Source: SZUA-229 sp964531165 (GTDB lineage Bacteria > Pseudomonadota > Gammaproteobacteria > SZUA-229). From it: a stretch of 64,000 bases of DNA. The notes under the pieces are model-generated. The model ran no database searches. It had not been told where the DNA came from and worked only from the letters and a program-made list of their open reading frames with translations. This document shows positions 19,401 through 26,211 of the stretch, piece after piece. The translations under genes were made by a program, and so were the position numbers. Position 1 is the first letter of the stretch. Every line of letters starts with the position of its first letter. The stretch lies in NCBI GenBank assembly GCA_964531165.1, contig CAZHEA010000001.1, forward strand, positions 1 through 64,000, given 5' to 3'.

Positions 19401-19916
19401 TGAAATATAGGTATCCGCACCACCACTACCATGCACTCCCTGATCAGGACGACAGTCTATGTAATTAGCTGTGATTGAATTTTCTGTTAATTTACCCCAA
19501 AAGTTTTTCGTGCTATTCCATTGAGCAAATACCGAGTTATACATCCCGGTGACTGCAAAAGCATCATTCGCCCGCTGGCACTGGTTCTGTGACAATAGAA
19601 AAAAACTGTTTGTGAATTGAGCTTCACATTTTACATCACTCGTTGCCGACACATACATTCTATCCGGGTTGAAGCAACTACTACCATAAACTGCCGCATA
19701 ATCGACACTCGGGTCATATAATGGTGAAACATCAAGCTCAGCGTCCATACTTCCCGAGTTATCAAGAATCAATAAAATATTCGGGTTGACTGTCGCCGTA
19801 CCTAATTTACCGGACTGATATATTTCTATATCCTCCGCCATCGCGGGAAATGTGATCAGTAGTGTTGTCACGACAGCCATACATCCTGTCTGGAGCTTTT
19901 TATAAATCTGTTTCAT
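16419..19916 (-). CDS. pilY1: Type IV pilus tip adhesin / biogenesis factor PilY1
   Basis: A 1165-residue secreted protein with a signal peptide ending AMA (about residue 27). The N-terminal half has a von Willebrand A fold: the MIDAS DNSGS lies at residues 52-56, and LSDGAPTKD follows further on. The C-terminal half is the PilC/PilY beta-propeller (MGDPLHAQPALVQYGG, YVATNDGLLHAIS, VYVYFGMRRGGSNIYALDV). A calcium loop of DxDxDG type, DTDGDGLVD, lies near residue 884, and another acidic loop, DNDVDGKIE, near 725. In known systems the tip protein controls extension, adhesion and surface sensing through Ca2+. Confidence 0.93.
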   Translation of the reverse strand: MKQIYKKLQTGCMAVVTTLLITFPAMAEDIEIYQSGKLGTATVNPNILLILDNSGSMDAELDVSPLYDPSVDYAAVYGSSCFNPDRMYVSATSDVKCEAQFTNSFFLLSQNQCQRANDAFAVTGMYNSVFAQWNSTKNFWGKLTENSITANYIDCRPDQGVHGSGGADTYISVAGSVNAYTSDATDANINWSTLDSESLTVYTGNWMNYKIANIPTVTSTRFQVMKDVMYSLLYSVDDVNMGLMNFNFQEGGNIRFPISDVTTNRAAMETEIKTWSDNTWTPLSETLYEAYLYYSGGKADYGSASSTSAAFVGGDRDNNYQSPVDSSFGDCQKQFIIYLSDGAPTKDVGAESKIESLDGFTSTANTSSCVGSGNGACLDDLAGHLNKFGFVADMGDGSTVPGDPSDKDAENIKINTYTVGFGSTITSLKNAAREGGGEYFTALDATQLLTTLTSIITAINQINTTFSSPAVSVNAFNRATHRSELYFTLFKPEAAPHWDGNFKRFKLAFLDGGAPEIQDADNVGAINNTGFFKDTARSFWTNIADAPQGDGRDTSLGGASSKFFNGTPYAAGRKIYTDVTGTGALSDNGNRVWRGASGVREAMGWDGDTSNIANTDTYNKLVDWVRGIDVDDDDGDSSTTDARRVMGDPLHAQPALVQYGGTDSSPDITAYVATNDGLLHAISTSNGVEQFAFLPPELLPEMKRLYDNLGGSKFYGLDGTVVPYIIDNDVDGKIEPGNGDKVYVYFGMRRGGSNIYALDVTDRDAPELMWTIRGGPAALGTDAFGNGIPDTALGNYAGLGQTWSKPSLRIIKLGGNNVPVLIFGGGYDISQDSVVIRTADDVGHGIYIVNALNGELLWRMGSDAPANLTDTDMIYSIPSDISAADTDGDGLVDHIYVGDMGGQLWRVDINNTLGQTVNNIDNIIRGGRIADFADDDVISNRRFYYPPSVAIDKDDNDQAYTALLLTSGYRAHPTDRDVQDKIFMLRDTPVNGAPVTYETSYVNNTKEDLYDTTSNVIGQGSAAAVTTARNALNGSKGWFVDLDKALGEKGITKSLIFAGDVFLTTYVPNDGTNTSGCTPNEGSGFLYHFNLFDAKPVKNYDQIVSSDAKALTKEDRKVKLDKGGIPADPTIITTKEGSARCVGTECEKNDAANAHVTIYWHEDEI

Positions 19917-19957
19917 CTCTAATTCCTCAAAAATACATACAAGGGCTGGGACTGGCT

Positions 19958-20281
19958 TTAATACCAGACTAACCGTGTCACTTTTCTGGATTTAATATTG
20001 TAATACGTGAATCGGGGTTTTTTCGTTGACCCTACCTTGCTTGCCAGGCTCACTTCTTTCTCGCCATTGTATGCACGAGTTTGCGGCGTAATTGTTAACT
20101 TCACCAACGGACAGGTTTCGCAGACTTTTCCGTGTATGGCACCGGTCAGGTTTTTACCTAAAAAATATACCGATGGCTCCAACTCAAAAGCATCTTCTAT
20201 CATAATAAGTTTGCCTGATATTGCCTGCATACTTGTTAAGGCAATAACCACGGTAAAGACAAGTTTAATTAACTGTTTCAT
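19958..20281 (-). CDS. Small secreted CxxC protein in the pilus cluster, function unknown
   Basis: A 107-residue protein with a signal peptide (about residues 1-22, ending QAISG). The mature part is mostly beta, contains a CETC pair (54-57), and ends in the aromatic RLVWY. I do not recognise a named family. It lies between pilX and pilY1, where Pseudomonas carries pilY2 after pilY1, but no sequence likeness to PilY2 can be claimed. The signal peptide and position suggest a periplasmic or surface role in pilus tip assembly, for example redox or metal handling by the CxxC. This is an inference from context only. Confidence 0.7.
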   Translation of the reverse strand: MKQLIKLVFTVVIALTSMQAISGKLIMIEDAFELEPSVYFLGKNLTGAIHGKVCETCPLVKLTITPQTRAYNGEKEVSLASKVGSTKKPRFTYYNIKSRKVTRLVWY

Positions 20282-20302
20282 ATCACTATTCCTGTATTAA
20301 AT

Positions 20303-20812
20303 TTAAGGTGCTGCCGGGGCAGGCGGAGTACAACCTGCCAACATGGTGCGAACACCTACAGATACTGCACTGGAAGCCACTACCCGTGCAGTTGTCAGCG
20401 CCTTAGCTTCACCGACTGATCTTATGTTATGTACGATAGCTTTATTATTACTGCCAGCACCATCACCAACACCATCACCACTTAAGTCATAACCCTGCGG
20501 GTTGCGTCGACAGTCTTCAAAAATCATTGCGGTTCTAGCTGAATAATTTTCACCTGCGGGGTCAAACGTAAAATTAGTTGCCGTCGTTGTGAGATTAGAC
20601 CAGGGGGTAGCCGGATCTAAAACCACACGTTGTATGGCATTTTCAGCAACCTGAAAGGCAACACTTTTATTTTGAATATTGGCTGCAATTTTTAATTCAG
20701 TCCGGCTGCTATTCATACTACTTACACCCAAAAGTGTCATCACCAGCAAAATCACTAAACCAATAACCAGCGCCGCGCCAGATTGCTGCTTTTGTAAGCT
20801 TAAATTTTTCAT
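20303..20812 (-). CDS. pilX: Type IV pilus minor pilin PilX
   Basis: The 169-residue protein begins MKNLSLQKQQSGAALVIGLV, the PilX-type leader in which the usual FTLIE is replaced by AALVIGL. MNSSRTELKIAANIQNKSVAFQVAENAI follows and is typical of the PilX N-terminal domain. Minor pilins prime pilus assembly in the inner membrane and sit at the tip together with PilV, PilW and PilY1. The gene follows pilW by two bases. Confidence 0.88.
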   Translation of the reverse strand: MKNLSLQKQQSGAALVIGLVILLVMTLLGVSSMNSSRTELKIAANIQNKSVAFQVAENAIQRVVLDPATPWSNLTTTATNFTFDPAGENYSARTAMIFEDCRRNPQGYDLSGDGVGDGAGSNNKAIVHNIRSVGEAKALTTARVVASSAVSVGVRTMLAGCTPPAPAAP

Positions 20813-20814
20813 TA

Positions 20815-21765
20815 TTAACCGCCACCTGTATTCATGTTTCTTAATCGCACTGCGGTAGACACCATGACTCTTCTATAACCATTCACAATAGTTGGTAAAT
20901 CCACAATACTGTCTGTCATTCGATATGTAGTTGTTGATGTAACACCATTCACCTTATTCTTAGACTGCAGCACTAGCCATATTCTAGCGGCAATGACACG
21001 ACTCCAGTCCATTGCCGCCGTAGGATGTTCCCAGGTTACAACCGATGTGCTTTTATTGGTTGCTGTCAGACCAAACATAAGCTGCATATCAACAACACCC
21101 TCCAGCAGTAACGTATCAACAACCACAGGGCCGGGCTGCAAAGAAACAACATGTAAAGACGGAATACCATCTCCAGCTGTCTCTGTATAATTTTTTATAT
21201 AATACGTTTTAGCAACAGCCTGATAGTTTGATGCCAACGGTCTGAAAGAAGCGGGCGGTGTATCACCCTGAAAATATTCTGCATAATTTGAATCGCTGGT
21301 AACATAAAGCACGTCGTCAAACAGGGCTGCACCATTGACTAATCGATTAACATAGCGGACTTCAAAAATATCAGTAGCGGCCTGTAGATTCTGCACACAG
21401 TCAGTTGCATATGGATTAACAACACTTTCATCTACTGCAAATACTGGACGCTCTACATTCGTCACCCAGCCAGATCCCGCGCCGCCACATTGACCTGCCA
21501 CGGTTAAGAAAGCATTACGACTCGCGACATTAACTTTATCGTACGATTCATGATTCAGTGTGCCGTAAATTCCCGCATGCTTTAAATCAAAGCTAATCGT
21601 CTCCAGAGCAAACCGGGCATTATCAATCAACCTGACTTCATCCTCGACTAACTTCTGACTTTTATTACTATTCACATAAACACTAAAAATGCCCGCAATT
21701 AGAAACACGCCCAGCCCCAAACTGACCAGTAACTCTATTAAGGTAAAACCCGTATGTTTTTTCAT
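20815..21765 (-). CDS. pilW: Type IV pilus minor pilin PilW
   Basis: A 316-residue prepilin with leader MKKHTG before FTLIELLVSLGLGVFLIAGIF. The long C-terminal beta domain fits PilW, including the segment DNARFALETISFDLKHAG and the VLLEGVVDMQLMFG / YRMTDSIVDLPT segments. I chose the ATG at 21765 over a GTG at 21780, because it gives a short basic leader as expected for prepilin peptidase. The start overlaps or abuts the pilV stop (21770), so the genes are translationally coupled. Confidence 0.9.
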   Translation of the reverse strand: MKKHTGFTLIELLVSLGLGVFLIAGIFSVYVNSNKSQKLVEDEVRLIDNARFALETISFDLKHAGIYGTLNHESYDKVNVASRNAFLTVAGQCGGAGSGWVTNVERPVFAVDESVVNPYATDCVQNLQAATDIFEVRYVNRLVNGAALFDDVLYVTSDSNYAEYFQGDTPPASFRPLASNYQAVAKTYYIKNYTETAGDGIPSLHVVSLQPGPVVVDTLLLEGVVDMQLMFGLTATNKSTSVVTWEHPTAAMDWSRVIAARIWLVLQSKNKVNGVTSTTTYRMTDSIVDLPTIVNGYRRVMVSTAVRLRNMNTGGG

Positions 21766-21769
21766 TCCG

Positions 21770-22270
21770 TTAGCCACCACTATTGATTACGATATTAACC
21801 AGCGTTGTTGTGCTTAAAGTATAGGAATCACCACGATCAACCCAGGTTATATCGATATTGATGATTCTTCCCAGATCATCCGGATCAATCAGCGGATCAT
21901 CAATTGATGCCACGGTGATTGAAGTTGATGACGCACCGGGCATAACAGACAGCACACTCTTCTCCCAGACATCGAGATCATCCGCTGCCATTTCAGCAGC
22001 AGTACAAACTGTTCCGGAAGTGCAGTCGTATTGACTGGCACCACCCGCATAATCCGCAACCCCCGCCGGGTTAGCGCGTATTCGCTCTAATAACTCTTCG
22101 GCAAAAGATACCGCCTGCATTCTCTGCATTGCAACGGTACCGGCACGCATACCCTGCATTTGCATTCCGGCCACACCGAGTATGCCAATCGTAAGTACGA
22201 ACAGTGCTAACAATGACTCTAATAAGGTAAAGCCACTTTGTTTATTTTTGATGGGTAACCTGCTATTCAT
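21770..22270 (-). CDS. pilV: Type IV pilus minor pilin PilV
   Basis: A 166-residue prepilin with leader MNSRLPIKNKQSG before FTLLESLLALFVLTIGILGVAGMQMQGMR, the hallmark of PilV. YEELLERIRANPAG-like spacing (here FAEELLERIRANP) follows, with a cysteine pair in YDCTSGTVC. The ATG at 22270 has a GGAAA Shine-Dalgarno; a TTG at 22288 would add six residues and is less likely. It sits between fimT and pilW in one minus-strand operon. Confidence 0.9.
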   Translation of the reverse strand: MNSRLPIKNKQSGFTLLESLLALFVLTIGILGVAGMQMQGMRAGTVAMQRMQAVSFAEELLERIRANPAGVADYAGGASQYDCTSGTVCTAAEMAADDLDVWEKSVLSVMPGASSTSITVASIDDPLIDPDDLGRIINIDITWVDRGDSYTLSTTTLVNIVINSGG

Positions 22271-22302
22271 GCGTATTTCCAATTTCAATAAATCTACTTA
22301 GC

Positions 22303-22908
22303 TTACAAAGGACAAGCCGTAATACGTGTTGCTTCATTCGTTCCACGCAAACTGCCTGAAGCACTTAATATCAAACCTCTAGGTATCGTTTCTCCATAAG
22401 CATCCAGCACATACTCTCTTTCATCACAGATAACAAACATGCCCTGCTGAATAGCACCATTTTGAAGTGTCGGTGTCCCGCGAGAATTAAAACGAATATA
22501 ATCAACGCCATTAATCGTCGGGTTATTGTTTCTTATGGTAAAGTTTTCAAACCCTCTGCCATCTGCGGCTTTTAACAACACATCAGGCGTCGCATCTGCC
22601 GGATTAAAAACACAATCACCACTTGAGTCATAAAATGCAATCCAGCCGGTTTCCCACTCATCAGCACCACTGCATGCTGGTGTTACAGCCATGGCATTAG
22701 TCGATGGACAAACACAGGCAACAGCTGATCGTTTAATTGCTTCGCTTCTGGCCACATGGATTGCAGAAACCAGATCATTACCAAAAGTCGTCATCTTGCC
22801 TTTTTGCACAATTGAAGTTACTGCCGGTACAGCAAGTGCAACGGCAACACCTGCAATGCCCATTGTCACCAGTAACTCTAATAAGGTAAAACCAGATATT
22901 TTTTTCAT
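22303..22908 (-). CDS. fimT: GspH/FimT family minor pseudopilin
   Basis: A 201-residue prepilin. The ATG at 22908 gives the leader MKKISG before FTLLELLVTMGIAGVAVALAVP. The longer frame from 22947 would put 13 extra residues before the leader and is unlikely. KGKMTTFGNDLVSAIHVARSEAIKR is the FimT/GspH signature helix, and YIRFNSRGTP follows. It is the first gene of the minor-pilin operon, so the promoter should lie in the region 22909-23030. Confidence 0.88.
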   Translation of the reverse strand: MKKISGFTLLELLVTMGIAGVAVALAVPAVTSIVQKGKMTTFGNDLVSAIHVARSEAIKRSAVACVCPSTNAMAVTPACSGADEWETGWIAFYDSSGDCVFNPADATPDVLLKAADGRGFENFTIRNNNPTINGVDYIRFNSRGTPTLQNGAIQQGMFVICDEREYVLDAYGETIPRGLILSASGSLRGTNEATRITACPL

Positions 22909-23030
22909 GATGCTATTTAAGATTAAGTTGTTTGCAATGTCATGCATTCAAAGATAAGCAGAGTCGAGGTGCTGACGAATGGTTACAAAGTCGCTTCTGC
23001 GGTGGATTCAGTCCGTTTTCAACACCCGCT

Positions 23031-24080
23031 TTAAGTGTCCTCCAGCATTTGCGCCACCACCTGCCGACAACTGCCAATTCCCAGAATCACACCGTTTCTA
23101 TAGTGACCCGAGTTCACGTACAGCCCATCAACTTCTGCGTGCCTACCAACGAAAGGTACCCCGTCAGGACTTCCCGGTCTAAGCCCAGCCCAATGATATT
23201 CAATATTCAAGCGATCCAGTTGCGGAAAAATGTCAATGGCGCTGTCGAGCAACTGCTGCTTAACGTCAAGACTTGTCGACTTATCAAAACCCACATGCTC
23301 AATTGAACTGCCACACAATATATGGCCGTCTTTTCTGGGGATGATATAGCGATTTTCATCCAGCAATATTCTATTCAACAGCCCCGGCTCTCCTTTAAAA
23401 CAGATCATCTGACCTTTTACCGGATGTATTTCTGGTACCTGCGTACACTGTTTGAGTATTTGCGCACTCCATGCGCCACCGGCAATCAACACCTGTTTTG
23501 TCGAATATGTTTTGCCATTAGCCACCACACCGCTAATTTTATTATCCACAATATTCAGGCTTTCAACCGCTACCTGTTCGTAATATTTGACCCCGAGATA
23601 ATCCAGGCTGGCACGTGCTGCTTTTACCAGTCGCGGGTTACGCATCTGCGCAATATCCGGCATCCAGATTGCCTGCTGACAAGCCGGTGAAACCCCGGGA
23701 GCAACCGATTGAATCGCATCAGCACCCTCCAGCATCGAGATATTTACACGCCATTTCTCTGCCCAGGCTTTAGCCTGCGCTTGCTCGTTACTGTTCAGTA
23801 CCAGTAATCCACTGCGTACGTATTCTGGGTCTATACCGCCTTCCCGGTATAATTCATCGGCCACCTGCGGATACCACTTATGCCCCAGACTGGCCAGCCG
23901 TCCGACCTCGTCAGGATAACGCCAGGGATGTAACGGGGACAAAATACCTCCACCCGCCCAGGATGATTCCCTGCCCAGCTCAGACTTATCTAACAACAAC
24001 ACATCCTGGCCGGCTTTTTTTAGTTCTCTGGCACACAGCATACCAATCAGGCCACCGCCAATAATAATACAATCAGTCAT
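23031..24080 (-). CDS. thiO: Glycine oxidase ThiO
   Basis: A 349-residue FAD-dependent D-amino-acid-oxidase-fold enzyme. It opens with the Rossmann motif IIGGGLIGMLCAREL and has SSWAGGGILSPLHPW, a segment found in ThiO, and a C-terminal HYRNGVILG. ThiO oxidises glycine to dehydroglycine (iminoacetate), which ThiG uses to build the thiazole of thiamine. It is on the opposite strand from thiS and thiG, which lie 1.5 kb away, so the thiazole genes are grouped but not in one operon. No thiamine riboswitch is visible upstream. Confidence 0.9.
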   Translation of the reverse strand: MTDCIIIGGGLIGMLCARELKKAGQDVLLLDKSELGRESSWAGGGILSPLHPWRYPDEVGRLASLGHKWYPQVADELYREGGIDPEYVRSGLLVLNSNEQAQAKAWAEKWRVNISMLEGADAIQSVAPGVSPACQQAIWMPDIAQMRNPRLVKAARASLDYLGVKYYEQVAVESLNIVDNKISGVVANGKTYSTKQVLIAGGAWSAQILKQCTQVPEIHPVKGQMICFKGEPGLLNRILLDENRYIIPRKDGHILCGSSIEHVGFDKSTSLDVKQQLLDSAIDIFPQLDRLNIEYHWAGLRPGSPDGVPFVGRHAEVDGLYVNSGHYRNGVILGIGSCRQVVAQMLEDT

Positions 24081-24205
24081 ATTTTTAATCCGCTAACAAT
24101 GGTTTTAATCATCAGCAGAATACCTTGGTCTATTTCTGTTAAATTTATTTAATATCGACATTCAATAAAAGCGGGGCATTATAAATTTACTTTCCTGAAC
24201 AAACA

Positions 24206-24235
24206 AAGACCCACATCAAATGATGCGGGTCTTTA
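24206..24235 (-). terminator. Terminator of the lysine/proline-rich secreted protein gene
   Basis: On the minus strand AAAGACCCGCATCA pairs with TGATGTGGGTCTTT (one G-T wobble) and is followed by TGTTTGTT. It lies 36 bases after the stop codon at 24271. Confidence 0.65.
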
Positions 24236-24270
24236 ATTAAAACAACTACCCCAACACATTGAGTTACGGT

Positions 24271-25332
24271 TTATTTCCCGCAGGTGTTTTTTACTCCAGC
24301 CGGTGCCTGAGATAAATATTTTTCACAATAGCAGGGGCTGCTGTTTTTAGACCAGTGCTTTTTACAGCGTGAAATCCACAGATTAGATTGCCTGGAATCC
24401 CATTCTGCTTCGCGCTTAGTATCTTCACGAGCTCGCTGCCTCATCTCCCTTTCAGCATTAGCCTCCGCTTTCTGACTTTCTTTTTCCTGCTTCACCCGAG
24501 CTGAAATTTTTGACTCAGCACTGGCTTTTTTCTTATTGTCATTACAGGGATAACTTAGCGTAGAAATCTGAGACTTATACTCACCGGGCGGCTTTGCATA
24601 GCAGTTTTTTACCGGCTTTGGCTTAGCTTTTGGCTTAGGCCTGACTTTTGGTTTCACTTTGGCTTTGGGCTTAGGTTTTGCCACCACAGCCACCGGTTTA
24701 GGCGTTGATTTTTTTACTTTTGGTAATGGAACCGGCTTATTGATAACATCCATAACCGGTGCATAACCGAGCATACTATAGCTCAGCTTTACGCCTCTAC
24801 CATATGGCTCGACAACAAACTCAAGCATTTTTGCACTATATAACAGCTTTGACGTACCACTATCCAGGTTGATGATAAAATCACCACCTCCACCGGCATT
24901 TACACAGGTGCCATTAGCTACAATTGCATTTTGCTTTAATTTTTTACCCGGATTTTGCTGATTCCTCAAACACCAGTTAAATAATGGCATTGGACGACCA
25001 TCAACACTCACTTCTACAATAGATAAATTTTCCAATAACCGTGTATTTTCCAGTTCTCCACTCGGGTCATTCCTGCCCAGGCGAAGCAATAACTGATCAT
25101 TATCAATATTCAGATGATAGTAATTGGTGTTTTCTCCATCCCGCACCGAGCCCGATTTAACCGCCGTATCATTATGCTCATACCAGGATATATCCGGTCC
25201 AAACACATAATTTTTGGATTTTTTAAACGGATTCATACCTGCATGACTCACACTGAACACCATCAGCATCAGACCACCAAAACTGGCTAAAACTCGTTTA
25301 TTTACTGCACTATCCACGCTAAAGACCCCCAT
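24271..25332 (-). CDS. Secreted protein with Lys/Pro linker and Cys-rich C-terminus, function unknown
   Basis: A 353-residue protein with a signal peptide (about 1-31, ending VSHAG). Residues 35-190 look like a beta domain with cysteines at 121 and 143. Residues 200-242 are a lysine/proline/alanine linker built from repeated KPKAK-like units. Residues 265-312 are charged and probably helical. The C-terminus carries Cys323, 334, 336 and 351. Eight cysteines in a secreted protein suggest disulfides or a metal or haem site, although no CxxCH is present. Lys/Pro linkers are typical of proteins spanning the periplasm or peptidoglycan. I recognise no family. It lies between thiO and thiS with no functional link apparent. 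Confidence 0.75.
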   Translation of the reverse strand: MGVFSVDSAVNKRVLASFGGLMLMVFSVSHAGMNPFKKSKNYVFGPDISWYEHNDTAVKSGSVRDGENTNYYHLNIDNDQLLLRLGRNDPSGELENTRLLENLSIVEVSVDGRPMPLFNWCLRNQQNPGKKLKQNAIVANGTCVNAGGGGDFIINLDSGTSKLLYSAKMLEFVVEPYGRGVKLSYSMLGYAPVMDVINKPVPLPKVKKSTPKPVAVVAKPKPKAKVKPKVRPKPKAKPKPVKNCYAKPPGEYKSQISTLSYPCNDNKKKASAESKISARVKQEKESQKAEANAEREMRQRAREDTKREAEWDSRQSNLWISRCKKHWSKNSSPCYCEKYLSQAPAGVKNTCGK

Positions 25333-25557
25333 TAGCTGCCGTTTTTATTTAAACTTCGCGCTTTTCTCTACTTATATCAGAAGTATTATGCGCGTGTTTT
25401 TAAAAAATCTTGTCAAGCTATGGTAATAAGATTAAGTTTTTTACAAAGTATGCCAATCTTTTCAATTAATTGATATAGCATAAGTTTCGTATTATTGGGC
25501 CAATTGACTATTATTCAGTGTAAAATCTCAGTTTTTAATCGTAAATATCTAATCATA

Positions 25558-25758
25558 ATGAAAATACAACTTAACGGTAAAGACCTGAATCTAGCCACGG
25601 GGTCAACATTACAGCAACTCATTGAATCTGAAGGCCTGACTCAAAAACGTCTTGCGGCAGAAGTTAACCATGAGATCATCACCAAAGCCGAACACCCAAA
25701 CACCACGCTCAAGGATGGCGACAAAGTAGAAATAGTCCACGCAATAGGCGGGGGGTGA
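25558..25758 (+). CDS. thiS: Sulfur carrier protein ThiS
   Basis: A 66-residue beta-grasp protein that ends in the obligatory IGGG, where the terminal glycine is adenylated and thiocarboxylated to deliver sulfur to ThiG. The start MKIQLNGKDLNL at 25558 matches the family; a longer frame from 25495 adds 21 unsupported residues. KDGDKVEIVHAIGGG is the diagnostic end. ThiG normally follows at once; here 453 bases of repeats separate the two. Confidence 0.92.
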   Translation: MKIQLNGKDLNLATGSTLQQLIESEGLTQKRLAAEVNHEIITKAEHPNTTLKDGDKVEIVHAIGGG

Positions 25759-25764
25759 GCAACG

Positions 25765-25841
25765 ACCGAATGCACTCAATGTGCATTCGCAGCGTGGCGA
25801 ACGCCCGTCAGGGATGACGGGCCGGGGAACCATCGCCACGC
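25765..25841. repeat. Palindromic repeat element, copy 1 (complete)
   Basis: A 69-base unit (25765-25833) recurs at 25907-25975 with four mismatches. It contains nested hairpins: GAATGCAC/GTGCATTC at its start, an inner 8-bp stem GCCCGTCA (25803-25810) / TGACGGGC (25815-25822), and an outer 9-bp stem GCGTGGCGA (25792-25800) / TCGCCACGC (25833-25841). The layout resembles REP/BIME-like or small non-autonomous elements. It starts seven bases after the thiS stop codon. Confidence 0.75.
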
Positions 25842-25906
25842 AGGGCTATACATAACCCCAAACCTGACAAAGACAAAACCTCTAATCCCAATAAACTATA
25901 TCGACC

Positions 25907-25975
25907 ACCGAATGCATTCAACGCCCATTCGCAGCGTGGCGAACGCCCGTCAGGGATGACGGGCCGGGGAACCAT
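25907..25975. repeat. Palindromic repeat element, copy 2 (right arm missing)
   Basis: This is the second copy of the 69-base unit, in the same orientation 142 bases further on. The inner GCCCGTCA/TGACGGGC hairpin is kept. The right outer arm present in copy 1 is absent, and a different inverted repeat begins five bases later, as if that repeat had inserted into or replaced the end of this copy. Confidence 0.75.
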
Positions 25976-25980
25976 ATTTA

Positions 25981-26047
25981 GGGGTCGGAGTCATGCTCGT
26001 AGTGCACATTGTTTTCTGGATGCTATCTCAAGCATGACTCCGACCCC
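25981..26047. repeat. Perfect 17-bp inverted repeat with 33-base loop
   Basis: GGGGTCGGAGTCATGCT (25981-25997) is the exact reverse complement of 26031-26047. Elements ending in GGGGTCGGAGTC are often seen beside REP-associated tyrosine transposases in proteobacteria, as far as I recall. No transposase is present here, so this would be a mobilised or leftover element. Confidence 0.7.
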
Positions 26048-26057
26048 GGAACACGGG

Positions 26058-26096
26058 ACACGACCCCGAAACACGACCCCGAAACACGACTCTGGG
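26058..26096. repeat. Short tandem repeat, 13-base unit
   Basis: ACACGACCCCGAA occurs at 26058-26070 and 26071-26083, and a degenerate third copy (ACACGACTCTGGG) at 26084-26096. It shares the CGACCCC word with the arm of the inverted repeat just before it, so it may have grown from that arm by slippage. Confidence 0.65.
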
Positions 26097-26211
26097 ACAT
26101 CCGACCCTATGACATCACCCATGAGATATGGCTCCACACTCAAACAATTCTAAACAGGCAGATAAAATGCTAAGATACCCGCCTCAAAAAACCACCCAGT
26201 AAAATCACAAT

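Noticed and set aside
22932..23690. Plus-strand frames opposite thiO
   Set aside because: They overlap the conserved ThiO enzyme and show no recognisable domain.
25333..25557. Possible thiamine (TPP) riboswitch before thiS
   Set aside because: The usual CTGAGA and ACCTGA-type core words were not found in the leader, nor upstream of thiO or thiG.
25765..26105. CRISPR array in the repeat-rich region
   Set aside because: There are only two long repeats at 142-base spacing, each with inner palindromes, plus a short tandem repeat. No evenly spaced spacers and no cas genes.
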